Shown one piece after another: positions 1 to 7,735 of a stretch of DNA of 58,884 nt. The translations under genes and the position numbers were made by a program. Positions within the stretch are counted from its first letter, which is position 1, and the number at the start of each line of letters is the position of its first letter. Source of the stretch: CAZNPW01 sp964575185 (GTDB taxonomy: Bacteria; Pseudomonadota; Alphaproteobacteria; Rhodobacterales; Rhodobacteraceae); contig CAZNPW010000013.1 of the NCBI GenBank assembly GCA_964575185.1, positions 1-58,884 on the forward strand, given 5' to 3'. The notes under the pieces are model-generated. The model was not told the DNA's origin. It did no database searches and saw nothing but the letters and a program-made list of their open reading frames with translations.

Positions 1-2
1 AG

Positions 3-206
3 GCGATGGGCTGCCACGTCTTCAACCCGCACCGCTACACGCTGGAGGAAGGCGGGCGTCAGGCGACGGACGCGGCGCAGCTTGCCTTCAAGCGGCAGGC
101 GGACCCGAAGGGGATACTGAACCCCGGCAAGATGATCGCCTGGGACGACCCGGCATGGAGCTACGACCGGATGTATGCATGGCCCGGACTCCAGGCGGCA
201 GAGTGA
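3..206 (+). CDS. FAD-linked oxidase, C-terminal fragment (5' end outside window)
   Basis: The reading frame is open from the window edge to TGA at 204-206; only the last ~67 codons are visible, so the start lies upstream. The tail DPKGILNPGKMI is the hallmark C-terminus of FAD-linked oxidases of the glycolate oxidase GlcD / D-lactate dehydrogenase type (PF02913 region), flavoenzymes that oxidise 2-hydroxy acids. The substrate cannot be told from this fragment. It lies 199 bp upstream of two flavodoxin-fold oxidoreductases on the same strand and may belong to the same catabolic cluster, although the gap holds repeats that make a single transcript uncertain. Confidence 0.75.
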   Translation, partial: AMGCHVFNPHRYTLEEGGRQATDAAQLAFKRQADPKGILNPGKMIAWDDPAWSYDRMYAWPGLQAAE

Positions 207-259
207 GCGGAAGGGGCGGAGGGGGGCTGTCTGCCCCCCGCGCTGACGCGCCCCCCCGA

Positions 260-365
260 GGATATTTCGGGGAAGATGAATGGGGGGGCCGCGCGGGTGG
301 CATCAACCTTCATGCCGCCTTCCAGACGTGTCACCGCCCCGGCCCTCATCTTCCCGAAAATATCC
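260..365. repeat. Inverted pair of a dispersed ~20-bp intergenic repeat
   Basis: Two near-identical 20-mers face each other in the gap between the oxidase tail and the first flavodoxin-fold gene: 260-279 (GGATATTTCGGGGAAGATGA) and the reverse complement of 346-365 (GGATATTTTCGGGAAGATGA). A related copy sits at 55434-55455, after the amidohydrolase gene and before dnaG. All lie in non-coding DNA, next to G-runs or C-runs. Sequences of this kind are common between genes in Rhodobacteraceae (from memory, not searched). The pair could form a long stem with an ~66-nt loop. Role unknown; possibly a REP-like element or a transcription terminator. Confidence 0.5.
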
Positions 366-405
366 CCGCCGGAGGCATCCGGCCGCGCCGCGAGGGGTGG
401 CGCCC

Positions 406-987
406 GTGACCCGCGTGCTGGTCCTCTTCGCCCACCCCTGCGCGGAAAGCTTTTCGTCATCCCTGAAGGATACGGTGGTGGAGACGCTGCGGGGACGGGG
501 CTGGGAGGTGGACGTGTGCGACCTTTACGCCGAGGGGTTCGACCCGGTGATGACGGCCGAGGAGCGGCGCGGGTATCACGCGGTGCCGGGGAACTGCGCG
601 CCCGTGCAGGGGCATGTGGACCGGCTGCGGGCGGCGCAGGCGCTGGTCTTCGTCTTTCCGGTCTGGAACTTCGGCTTTCCGGCGATCCTGAAGGGCTACA
701 TCGACCGCGTCTTCCTGCCCGGCGTCAGCTTCCGGCTGGAGGACGGGATGGTCGCCCCGAACCTGACGCATGTCCGGCGGATGGCCGCGATCACCACCTA
801 CGGCGCGACGCCGTTCCGGGCGTGGCTTGCGGGCAACCCGCCGAAGGCCGTGATGAAACGCGCACTTTGGTATGTCGCGCGGCCTGATAGGATGATCTAC
901 ATGGCGCTCTACGACATGAACCGTGCGACCGAGAACCAGCGCCGCCGCTATCTTGCGGCGGTCAAGCGGCAGATGGAGCGTTTCTGA
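406..987 (+). CDS. NAD(P)H-dependent oxidoreductase, flavodoxin fold (copy 1)
   Basis: 193-aa protein of the NAD(P)H dehydrogenase (quinone)/flavodoxin-2 family, which binds FMN or FAD and transfers two electrons from NAD(P)H. Visible marks: the N-terminal nucleotide-binding strand VLVLFAHPCAESFSSSL, the VFVFPVWNFGFPAILKGYIDR segment that lies over the flavin, and a family-typical length. The start chosen is GTG 406, preceded by GAGGGG at 393-398; an upstream in-frame ATG at 280 would add 42 non-homologous residues through a repeat region. TGA at 985-987 is one base from the next ATG. It clearly duplicates the following gene (shared CDLYA-GF-PV, NCAPV and LKG-DRV-LP blocks). Substrate unknown. 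Confidence 0.85.
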   Translation: MTRVLVLFAHPCAESFSSSLKDTVVETLRGRGWEVDVCDLYAEGFDPVMTAEERRGYHAVPGNCAPVQGHVDRLRAAQALVFVFPVWNFGFPAILKGYIDRVFLPGVSFRLEDGMVAPNLTHVRRMAAITTYGATPFRAWLAGNPPKAVMKRALWYVARPDRMIYMALYDMNRATENQRRRYLAAVKRQMERF

Positions 988-988
988 C

Positions 989-1633
989 ATGCGCGCGCTC
1001 GTCGTCTACTGTCACCCCAAGGACGGCAGCTTCAACGCGGCGGTGCGCGACCTCGTGCTGGCCAGGCTGCGGGCGGCGGGGGCCGAGGTGCGGCTCTGCG
1101 ACCTTTACGCGCGCGGCTTCCAGCCGGTGCTGACGACGGGCGAGTGGGAGGGCTACCTCGACTGCCCGAAGAACTGCGCCCCGGTCGACCGCGACGTGGC
1201 CGACCTGCGCTGGTGCGACACGCTGGTCTTCGTCTACCCGACCTGGTGGTACGGGCTGCCGGCGCTGCTGAAGGGCTGGCTCGACCGGGTGATGCTTCCC
1301 GACGTGGCCTTCCTGATGCCCGACGCCGCCAACCGGACCATCCGCCCGGGCCTGCGCCACATCCGGGGCCTCGGAGTCTTCACCACCTGCGGGGCAAGCT
1401 GGTGGCTGACGAAGATCGTGGGCTCGCCCGGGCGGCGGACGCTGATGTGGGGGGTGGGCCTGCTGCTCGCGCCGCGCGCGCGCAAGGTCTTTGCCGCGCA
1501 TTACCTGATGGATTCCAGCACCGAGGCCAGCCGCAAGGCCCACCTCGCCCGCGTGGGCCGCCGGATGGACCGGCTGATCGGCCGGCGCGTCGCGGTCGCG
1601 GCGCCGCGGATGCAGCCCGAGGCGGCGGAGTGA
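989..1633 (+). CDS. NAD(P)H-dependent oxidoreductase, flavodoxin fold (copy 2)
   Basis: 214-aa paralogue of the preceding gene with the same architecture: N-terminal VVYCHPKDGSFN strand-loop, VFVYPTWWYGLPALLKGWLDR core, then a C-terminal helix rich in Arg. Start ATG 989 lies one base after the stop of copy 1, and its own stop overlaps the GTG of the creatininase-family gene (GTGA, 1630-1633), so all three are probably co-translated. The C-terminus is ~20 residues longer than in copy 1. Tandem duplicates of this type could work as a heteromer or on successive substrates; that is inference. It may pass electrons to or from the flavoprotein oxidase encoded upstream. Confidence 0.85.
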   Translation: MRALVVYCHPKDGSFNAAVRDLVLARLRAAGAEVRLCDLYARGFQPVLTTGEWEGYLDCPKNCAPVDRDVADLRWCDTLVFVYPTWWYGLPALLKGWLDRVMLPDVAFLMPDAANRTIRPGLRHIRGLGVFTTCGASWWLTKIVGSPGRRTLMWGVGLLLAPRARKVFAAHYLMDSSTEASRKAHLARVGRRMDRLIGRRVAVAAPRMQPEAAE

Positions 1634-2421
1634 GGCGGCTCGACTGGTCGGAGTATCGCGCGCCCGAGTTCGCGCGGGTCGACCCGGCCCGGACCATCGC
1701 CATCCTGCCCACAGCCGCCGTCGAACAGCACGGGCCGCACCTGCCCGTCGGCGTCGACGCGATGATCGCCGAGGGGATGCTGGCCCACCTCCGCGCCACC
1801 TGCCCGGAAGATCTCGACATCCGCATCCTGCCCGTCATGGCGGTGGGCAAGTCGAACGAGCACCTCTGGGCGCGCGGCACCCTGACCCTGTCGGCCGAGA
1901 CCGCGCTGCGCGCCTGGACCGAGATCGGCCTGTCGGTCGCGCGGGCGGGGGTGCGGAAGATCGTCATCGTCAACAGCCACGGCGGCAACCTCGACCTCGT
2001 GTCGATCCTCAGCCGCGAGCTCCGGGTCCAGGCGGGGATGATCGCGGTCAAGACGCAGTGGCACGGCTTCGGCCTGCCGCCCGGCGTCTACTCCGACCGC
2101 GAGGCGGCCTTCGGCATCCACGGCGGCGACGGCGAGACGTCGCTGATGCTGCACTTCCGCCCCGACCTCGTGGACATGGCCGCCGCGCGCGACTTCCGCA
2201 GCACGGCGGATGGCGCGCCGATCCCGCCCACGGGGCCGACGAGCCTCGCCTGGGTCGCGTCGGACCTGAACCCGGCGGGGGTGGTGGGCGACGCGCATCT
2301 GGCGACCGCCGGGAAGGGGCGCGAGACCTGCGCGCACATGGTGGCGGGCTTCGTGCGGCTGCTGTATCAGGTGCGCGACCTGAGCCTCGACGGCTACGCC
2401 CCCATCACCGGACCCGCATGA
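1630..2421 (+). CDS. Creatininase-family amidohydrolase
   Basis: 263-aa member of the creatininase family (PF02633), metal-dependent hydrolases acting on cyclic amides such as creatinine or on peptide-like bonds (for example MftE). Visible motifs: EQHGPHLPVGVD near residue 30 (metal ligands), NSHGGN near 117, a second HGGDGET near 164, and GDAHLATAGKG near residue 221. Start GTG 1630 overlaps the upstream stop by four bases; no in-frame ATG fits better. TGA 2419-2421 overlaps the ATG of the downstream dehydratase (ATGA). Real substrate unknown; mycofactocin context is absent, so MftE is unlikely. Confidence 0.85.
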   Translation: MRRLDWSEYRAPEFARVDPARTIAILPTAAVEQHGPHLPVGVDAMIAEGMLAHLRATCPEDLDIRILPVMAVGKSNEHLWARGTLTLSAETALRAWTEIGLSVARAGVRKIVIVNSHGGNLDLVSILSRELRVQAGMIAVKTQWHGFGLPPGVYSDREAAFGIHGGDGETSLMLHFRPDLVDMAAARDFRSTADGAPIPPTGPTSLAWVASDLNPAGVVGDAHLATAGKGRETCAHMVAGFVRLLYQVRDLSLDGYAPITGPA

Positions 2422-3389
2422 CCCTTCTCGCCGACACCGCCGCCGCCGCCCGCGCGGCGCGCGACCTGATCCGCCCGCACGTCTACGAAACCCCGCTGCT
2501 GCCCAGCCTGGGCGTCGGCGCGCGGCTGGGGATCGACCTGCACTTCAAGGCCGAGAACTTCCAGATCACCGGCAGCTTCAAGCTGCGCGGGGCGACGCAC
2601 AAGCTGATGCGGATGGGCGGGGCGGCAAAGACCGGGGGGGCGCGTGCGGTCACGGCGTCGTCGGGCAACCACGGGCTTGCCTGCGCCACGGCGGCCGCGC
2701 GCACCGGGGCGGCGCTGACGGTCGTGCTGCCCGAGACCGTCGACCCCGCCAAGCTCGCCCGCATCCGCGCCACGGGGGTCGAGGTCATCCTGCACGGGGC
2801 CGAATCGGGGCTCGCCGAGCAGCACGCGCAGGAGTTGAGCGTGCGGCGCGGCATTCCCTACATCAGCCCCTACAACGACGCCGAGGTCATCGCCGGGCAG
2901 GGCACGGCGGGGGTGGAGATGGCGGAGCAGGCCCGGCATCTGGACGCGGTGTTCATCAGCCTCGGCGGCGGGGGCCTGGTCAGCGGGATCGGCGCGGCGC
3001 TGAAGGACGCGCTGCCGGGCCTCCGCGTCTACGGCGTGTCGGCGAAGGCTTCCGCCGCGCTCGCCGCGGCGATCCGGGCGGGGCGGGTGGTCGACGTCGC
3101 CCATGGCGACACGCTCGCCGACGGCGTGGCGGGGGGCATCGACGCGGGCGCGATGACCTTGCCCATCGCGGCGGCGGTGATCGACCGGCTGGTCGACTGC
3201 ACCGAGGACGAGATCGCGTGCGCCTTGCGCGTCTTCGCGCGCGAGGAGCGCCAGATCGTCGAAGGTGCCGCGGCGCTGGCGCTGGCCGGGCTTGTGCAGG
3301 TGGCGGACGACCTGCGGGGCGCGCGCGTCGCGGTCGTCACCTGCGGCGGCAACGCGGACCCCGGCCGGATCTGGCCGCTGCTCGCCTGA
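2418..3389 (+). CDS. Threonine/serine dehydratase-like PLP enzyme
   Basis: 323-aa fold-type II PLP enzyme of the threonine/serine dehydratase group. SFKLRGA near residues 52-58 carries the PLP-binding lysine, SSGNHG near 82 is the phosphate/substrate Asn loop, and GGGGL near 181 is the glycine-rich phosphate cradle. There is no C-terminal ACT regulatory domain, so a catabolic rather than biosynthetic enzyme is likely. Start ATG 2418 overlaps the creatininase-family stop by four bases. Related enzymes act on threonine, serine, 3-hydroxyaspartate or hydroxyectoine intermediates (EutB); the sequence does not separate these. It closes the cluster and is followed by a hairpin. Confidence 0.85.
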   Translation: MTLLADTAAAARAARDLIRPHVYETPLLPSLGVGARLGIDLHFKAENFQITGSFKLRGATHKLMRMGGAAKTGGARAVTASSGNHGLACATAAARTGAALTVVLPETVDPAKLARIRATGVEVILHGAESGLAEQHAQELSVRRGIPYISPYNDAEVIAGQGTAGVEMAEQARHLDAVFISLGGGGLVSGIGAALKDALPGLRVYGVSAKASAALAAAIRAGRVVDVAHGDTLADGVAGGIDAGAMTLPIAAAVIDRLVDCTEDEIACALRVFAREERQIVEGAAALALAGLVQVADDLRGARVAVVTCGGNADPGRIWPLLA

Positions 3390-3391
3390 GG

Positions 3392-3411
3392 GCCGTTGTC
3401 GCAACGACGGC
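3392..3411 (+). terminator. Hairpin after the dehydratase cluster
   Basis: A 20-base inverted repeat starts three bases after the dehydratase stop: 8-bp stem with one G-U pair and a CGCA loop (GCCGTTGT / ACGACGGC). There is no T-run behind it, so it is at best a weak or factor-dependent terminator or an RNA-stabilising 3' hairpin. Confidence 0.4.
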
Positions 3412-3461
3412 AACCGACTGTTGCCGAGGCTGCGGATACTGTCAGCCTCCGCGGGAGTGAT

Positions 3462-3680
3462 ATGGTAAACGTGAGTTTGTCAGTTCTCACCGGGACCTTC
3501 ATGCGCCACGACTGGATCTTCGAGTTTCTGACCGACCTGCAGGCCTATGCCGAAAAGAACGGCCTGCACCGGCTTGCGGCCAGTGCGGTCGAGGCGCTGG
3601 CCGTGGCACGGGAAGAGATCGACGCGGCCGAACCCGGCCCGCAGGACGACGCCACGCCGCGCGACCGCCGCCGTCACTGA
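3462..3680 (+). CDS. Small conserved hypothetical protein
   Basis: 72-aa acidic, helix-prone protein with no recognised domain. The start chosen is ATG 3462, preceded by GGGAG at 3453-3457; a longer form from ATG 3396 would begin inside the hairpin region, and a shorter one could begin at the Met before RHDWIFEFL. The core RHDWIFEFLTDLQAYAEKNG resembles a short protein I recall as frequent in Rhodobacteraceae genomes, of unknown function (not searched). It stands alone on the plus strand, 56 bp before the helicase gene, and may share its transcript. Confidence 0.6.
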   Translation: MVNVSLSVLTGTFMRHDWIFEFLTDLQAYAEKNGLHRLAASAVEALAVAREEIDAAEPGPQDDATPRDRRRH

Positions 3681-3736
3681 CGGCACGGGCCGCCGCCACT
3701 GGCGCGGGCGGACCCCTGCGCCTAAGGTCGCCCGCG

Positions 3737-5266
3737 ATGGCGACGCTCCCGACCCTGTCCGACGATCAGGCCCGGGCCCATGCCCGCATCGCTGCGGTGC
3801 TGGCCGGCCGCGGCATCGACCTTGCGGCCGGGACCACCGCGCCGATGGCCGATGGCGGCGGGCAGGTGCTCGCGGTGATCGGCAAGGCCGGGTCGGGCAA
3901 GACGCTGCTGCTGGCCGAACTCTACCGCGCCCTGGCAGCCGCCGGGGTGGAGGTGGTCGGCGGCGACTGGGAGGGGCGGCGGCGCAAGGATCGCCGCACG
4001 CTCGCGATCCTCGCGCCCACGAACAAGGCCGCGAGCGTCCTGCGCGGGCGGGGTGTGCCCGCGACGACGATCCACCGCATCCTCTATACCCCCGTCTACG
4101 ACCCGCAATACGAACGCATCGCCGAATGGCTGGCGGGCAACGGCGCACGGCCGGTGGTGGAGGGGATGACGGACGCGGCGCTCGACCGCGCGCATGCCTT
4201 CTACCGGGAGGTGAAGTCGATCCCCGGCGCGCTGGCCACCGCGGGGCTGAAGGGGTCGGACTTCATCAAGGGGTGGAAGCGGCGCGAGGAGCCCTTGGAC
4301 GTGGGTTTCGTCGACGAGGCGAGCATGCTCGACGACACCCAGGTCACTGACCTGCGCGAGATCTTCCCGACGCTGGTCCTGTTCGGCGATCCCGCGCAGC
4401 TCGCCCCCGTTGGGCAGTCGGGCGAGATGGTGTTCGACCGGCTGAAGCCGCCCCAGAAGCTGATCCTCGACCGCATCCACCGGCAGGAGGCGGGCAACCC
4501 GATCCTCGACCTCGCCCATGCGCTGGGCCAGCCCGACATGGATTTTCCGCGCTTCGAGCGGCTGATCGAGGAGGCCGCCGCGCAGGACGACCGGGTCGTG
4601 GTGGCCGAGCGGGCGGACAGCGACCTGATGGCGCGCTCGCCCGTGCTGGTCTGGCGGAACGCGACGCGGGTGCGCCTGATCGCGGCCTTCCGCGCCGCGC
4701 ACGGGGTGCCCGAGACCGAGCTGCAGGAGGGCGAGCCCTTGATCTGCGACGGGATCGAGCTGCCGCTGAAGCACCGCAAGAAGCGCATCGACCTCGAGGC
4801 GCGGGGCCTCATCAAGGGGGCGCAGGCGGTGTATCTCGGCCCCGGCACGCGGCCCGGCTTCGCGCGGCTGCACGTGCTGGGCGCCGAGGAGCCGCAGGTC
4901 AGCGCCGCCGCGATCATCAAGATCGAACGCCCGGGCGAGGAGGAGCCGCTGGTATCGACCGCCGCCGCGATGGGCGCGGCCTTCCTGCACGGGGCCGCGG
5001 TCACGATCCACAAGGCGCAGGGCAGCCAGTGGCCCGCGGTGCAGGTCTTCGCCCCCGACCTCTACGCCGCGGCGCAGTCTGGGCGGGTCGAGGCGGGGCT
5101 CGCGCTGTGGAAGCGGCTGGCCTACGTCGCGATCACCCGGGCCGAGACGCGCCTTCTGTGGGTGACGCGCTACCGGCTGGGCCGGCCGGTCCGGGGGCTG
5201 ACCGTCGCCGACCTGCCCCGCGCGGCGGCCCCGCTGTCGCTTGCCGCGACCGGCGCCGCGGACTAG
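3737..5266 (+). CDS. RecD-like ATP-dependent DNA helicase (SF1B)
   Basis: 509-aa superfamily 1 helicase. Motifs in order: Walker A GKAGSGKT at residues 49-56, motif Ia LAPTNKAA near 92-99, Walker B VDEAS near 192-196, GDPAQL at 217-222 (motif III), an arginine-bearing LDRIHRQ near 245, and at the C-terminus HKAQGSQW near 424 plus YVAITRAE (UvrD_C_2 type). This is the plan of RecD/Dda-type 5'-3' helicases, but shorter than RecD2 and lacking an N-terminal domain. No recBC partner is nearby, so the role is probably in general repair or replication. ATG 3737 is the first in-frame start matching the family N-terminus. Confidence 0.85.
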   Translation: MATLPTLSDDQARAHARIAAVLAGRGIDLAAGTTAPMADGGGQVLAVIGKAGSGKTLLLAELYRALAAAGVEVVGGDWEGRRRKDRRTLAILAPTNKAASVLRGRGVPATTIHRILYTPVYDPQYERIAEWLAGNGARPVVEGMTDAALDRAHAFYREVKSIPGALATAGLKGSDFIKGWKRREEPLDVGFVDEASMLDDTQVTDLREIFPTLVLFGDPAQLAPVGQSGEMVFDRLKPPQKLILDRIHRQEAGNPILDLAHALGQPDMDFPRFERLIEEAAAQDDRVVVAERADSDLMARSPVLVWRNATRVRLIAAFRAAHGVPETELQEGEPLICDGIELPLKHRKKRIDLEARGLIKGAQAVYLGPGTRPGFARLHVLGAEEPQVSAAAIIKIERPGEEEPLVSTAAAMGAAFLHGAAVTIHKAQGSQWPAVQVFAPDLYAAAQSGRVEAGLALWKRLAYVAITRAETRLLWVTRYRLGRPVRGLTVADLPRAAAPLSLAATGAAD

Positions 5267-5276
5267 GCTCGCGGTC

Positions 5277-5513
5277 ATGCAATGCGTCTTCGTGCAGTTC
5301 CGCTGCGACCCCGGCCAGGTCTACAAGGTCGCCGACGCCGTCTACGACCGCGAGGTGGTGTCGGAGCTGTTCTCGACCAGCGGCGACTACGACCTGATCG
5401 CCAAGGTCTACATCCCCGACGGCGAGGATGTGGGCCGCTACCTGTCGGACCGGCTGTTCGACATCCCGGGCATCCAGCGCACGCTGACCACGATGACCTT
5501 CCGCGCGTTCTGA
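5277..5513 (+). CDS. Stand-alone Lrp/AsnC ligand-binding (RAM) domain protein
   Basis: 78-aa protein consisting only of the Lrp/AsnC C-terminal effector domain (PF01037): beta-alpha-beta with VFVQFRCDPGQVYKVADA, SGDYDLIAKVYI and a C-terminal PGIQRTLTTMTF strand. There is no helix-turn-helix. Such small proteins form oligomers that bind amino acids and may modulate other regulators or enzymes. Start ATG 5277 lies ten bases after the helicase stop. It is followed by two abutting perfect palindromes, then by pyrD on the other strand. Confidence 0.85.
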   Translation: MQCVFVQFRCDPGQVYKVADAVYDREVVSELFSTSGDYDLIAKVYIPDGEDVGRYLSDRLFDIPGIQRTLTTMTFRAF

Positions 5514-5521
5514 GGGTCGCA

Positions 5522-5567
5522 CCGGTTTCTTCGAAGAAACCGGCCAAAATCCTTCGAAGGATTTTGG
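5522..5567. terminator. Two abutting perfect palindromes between convergent genes
   Basis: Positions 5522-5543 form a perfect 22-bp palindrome (half CCGGTTTCTTC) and 5544-5567 a perfect 24-bp palindrome (half CCAAAATCCTTC), with no base between them. Both are centred on TTCGAA. They lie between the converging RAM-domain gene and pyrD and could terminate transcription from both sides. The arrangement recurs at 21617-21684 and in a partly degraded form at 26249-26316. Confidence 0.7.
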
Positions 5568-5570
5568 TTC

Positions 5571-6638
5571 CTACAGCCAGTCGCCGGTTCCTGACCCCAC
5601 CGCCGCCGCGACCGTCGCAAAGCCATCTGCCGCCGCCCGCGCGTCCAGCCCGCGCGCGATCTCGCCCACGAGCGACAGCCCGCCGTAGACGAGGCCCGTG
5701 TAAAGCTGCACCGCCGTCGCCCCCGCGCGGATCTTCTCCCAGGCCTGGTCGGCGCTCGCCACGCCGCCGGTGCCCACCAGCGGCAGCCGCCCGCCGGTCG
5801 CGCGGGACAGCCCGGCCAGCACCCGCGTAGAGGACTCGAACAGCGGCTGGCCCGACAGCCCCCCCGGCCGGTCGCGCTGCCCCGACCGCAGGCCGACGCG
5901 CGCAAGGGTGGTGTTCGTCGCGATGATCCCCGCGACCCCGGCCCCCAGCGCGGCCTCGGCGATGCCCCCGATGGCGCTGTCGTCAAGATCCGGGGCGATC
6001 TTCAGGAAGACCGGGATGGGCCTGGGCAGGGCCGCCCGCACCTCCATCACCCGCGCGAGCAGGGCGGCCAGCGCGGCCGGACCCTGCAGGTCGCGCAAGG
6101 ATTCGGTGTTCGGGCTGCTGACGTTCACCGTGGCGAAGTCGACATGCGGCCCGCAGGCCGCCAGCACCGCGGCGAAATCCCCGGCGCGGTCGGCGGAGTC
6201 CCTGTTCGCCCCGAGGTTCAGCCCGACCGGCACCGGCCCCGGCTTTGGCCCCGCCACGCGCGCGGCCAGCCGCGCACCGATCGCGGCCATGCCCTGATTG
6301 TTGAAGCCGAAGCGGTTGATGACCGCGCGATCCTCGGCCAGCCGCCAGAGGCGCGGGCGCGGGTTCCCCTCCTGCGCGACGGGGGTGGCGGCTCCGACCT
6401 CGACCCAGCCGAAGCCCGCGCGCGCCAGCCGGCCGACCGCCACCGCGTTCTTGTCGTAGCCCGCCGCGAGCCCCACCGGGTTCGGCAGGTCCAGCCCCGC
6501 GAGCCGCGTCGCGAGCCGCGCCGAGGTCACCGGACCGGGCAGCGGCACCAGCCCCGCGCGCAGCGCCAGCAGCGACAGGCGGTGCGCGCGCTCCGGGTCC
6601 ATCCGGTGCAGCACCGCCAGCGCCGCGCGTTCGATCAC
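5571..6638 (-). CDS. pyrD: Dihydroorotate dehydrogenase (quinone), class 2
   Basis: 355-aa FMN enzyme that oxidises dihydroorotate to orotate in pyrimidine synthesis and passes electrons to the membrane quinone pool. Class 2 features: the N-terminal helical membrane-association region with MDPERAHRLSLLAL, LAAGYDKN, the FGWVEVGAATP stretch, NRFGFNNQGM, and VNVSSPNTESLRDLQG containing the catalytic serine type seen in class 2. The C-terminal LVGTGGV and LYTGLVYGG contact the FMN phosphate. Start GTG 6638 overlaps the stop of the DUF952 gene (GTGA), so the two are coupled. The stop is three bases from the palindrome cluster. Confidence 0.93.
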   Translation of the reverse strand: MIERAALAVLHRMDPERAHRLSLLALRAGLVPLPGPVTSARLATRLAGLDLPNPVGLAAGYDKNAVAVGRLARAGFGWVEVGAATPVAQEGNPRPRLWRLAEDRAVINRFGFNNQGMAAIGARLAARVAGPKPGPVPVGLNLGANRDSADRAGDFAAVLAACGPHVDFATVNVSSPNTESLRDLQGPAALAALLARVMEVRAALPRPIPVFLKIAPDLDDSAIGGIAEAALGAGVAGIIATNTTLARVGLRSGQRDRPGGLSGQPLFESSTRVLAGLSRATGGRLPLVGTGGVASADQAWEKIRAGATAVQLYTGLVYGGLSLVGEIARGLDARAAADGFATVAAAVGSGTGDWL

Positions 6639-6973
6639 CAGACGCCCTCGGGGAAGATGTGGCCCGTGGCCCCGAGCGGCAGCGACTTGTCCCAGACCAC
6701 GTCGGCGAGCGTCAGCCGGCGGTAGAGATGCGGGAACAGCGCCCCCCCGCGCGACGGCTCCCACCGCAGCGCCGGGCCGAGCGCCTCGGCCTCGCAGGCG
6801 ACCAGCACGAGGTCGCTTTCCGTCGCGAAGTGCCGGGCCGCCGTCTCGGCCACCTGCGCCGCGGTCGAGAAGTGGACGAAGCCGTCGGCCAGATCGACCG
6901 GCGCGCCGTCGGTCGCGCCCGCGGCGCGGAAGGCATCCCACTCGGGGCGGCGGAGGATCTTGTAGATCAGCAT
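6635..6973 (-). CDS. DUF952 family protein
   Basis: 112-aa protein of the DUF952 family (PF06108). Family-like segments: MLIYKILRRPEWDAF at the N-terminus, DGFVHFSTAAQVAETAARHF, and the C-terminal LYRRLTLADVVWD followed by HIFPEGVW. Structural members of the family resemble ADP-ribosyltransferase-like folds, but no activity is established. ATG 6973 is the start that matches the family. The stop overlaps the GTG of pyrD by four bases, a link I recall from other Rhodobacteraceae. Confidence 0.8.
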   Translation of the reverse strand: MLIYKILRRPEWDAFRAAGATDGAPVDLADGFVHFSTAAQVAETAARHFATESDLVLVACEAEALGPALRWEPSRGGALFPHLYRRLTLADVVWDKSLPLGATGHIFPEGVW

Positions 6974-7072
6974 GGCCGCCGGGACATGCACCGCCCGCGC
7001 CGTCGGGTCAACCGGCCGCCGCCTGCGGCACGGCCCCTTGCATCGCGCGCATCGGGTGCCCAACCTTGCCGC

Positions 7073-7735
7073 ATGTGCGGCCGCTTCACGATCACCCATC
7101 CCAACGCCGCGCTGGCGCGGCTCTTCGACGCCGTCCCCGGCAACGACCTGCCCGACGGGCCGGATTACAACGTCTGCCCGACCGACACGGTGGCGGTCGT
7201 CACCTCGGACGGGACCGCCCGCCGCCTTCGGGCGATGCGCTGGGGGCTGATCCCGGCCTGGGCCGGGGGCCCGAACGACGGCCCGCTGCTGATCAACGCG
7301 CGCGCCGACACCATCGCGACGAAACCCGCCTTCCGCGAGGCGGCGCGCAGCTGCCGCGGCATCGTGCCGGCCAGCGGCTTCTACGAATGGGAAACGGTCG
7401 GTGGGCGCAAGCTGCCCTGGTATTTCACGCGGACCGACGGCGCGCCCATGGCGTTCGCGGCCGTCTGGCAGCGGTGGGAGCGCGATGGCCGCGCCCGCGA
7501 CACCGTCGCCATCGTCTCGACCGACGCGGGCACGGGCATGCGGGGCCTGCACCACCGCGAGCCGGTCATCCTCGACCCCGTAGCCTGGCCCCTCTGGCTG
7601 GGCGAGGCCGGGCACGGCGCCGCGGCCCTGATGGTCGCCACGCCCCCGGGCACCCTGCAGGCCCACCGCGTGGGGACGGAGGTCAACTCCAACCGCGCCG
7701 CGGGAGAAGGGCTGATCCTGCCGGTCGCGGCGTGA
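7073..7735 (+). CDS. SOS response-associated peptidase family (SRAP, YedK/HMCES-like)
   Basis: 220-aa SRAP-domain protein. HMCES/YedK proteins form a covalent thiazolidine link to abasic sites in single-stranded DNA and so protect them. The catalytic Cys2 is present (MCGRFTITHP), which also fixes the start at ATG 7073 since Met1 must be removed to expose Cys2. Further conserved pieces: MRWGLIPAW, INARADTIATKPAFR, CRGIVPASGFYEWE with the catalytic Glu, and MRGLHHREPVIL with the catalytic His. The stop at 7733-7735 abuts the remains of an RTX-type gene on the other strand. Confidence 0.93.
   Translation: MCGRFTITHPNAALARLFDAVPGNDLPDGPDYNVCPTDTVAVVTSDGTARRLRAMRWGLIPAWAGGPNDGPLLINARADTIATKPAFREAARSCRGIVPASGFYEWETVGGRKLPWYFTRTDGAPMAFAAVWQRWERDGRARDTVAIVSTDAGTGMRGLHHREPVILDPVAWPLWLGEAGHGAAALMVATPPGTLQAHRVGTEVNSNRAAGEGLILPVAA

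Noticed and set aside
1630..2421. Mycofactocin MftE
   Set aside because: It shares the creatininase fold motifs, but no other mycofactocin gene is near and the family is broad.
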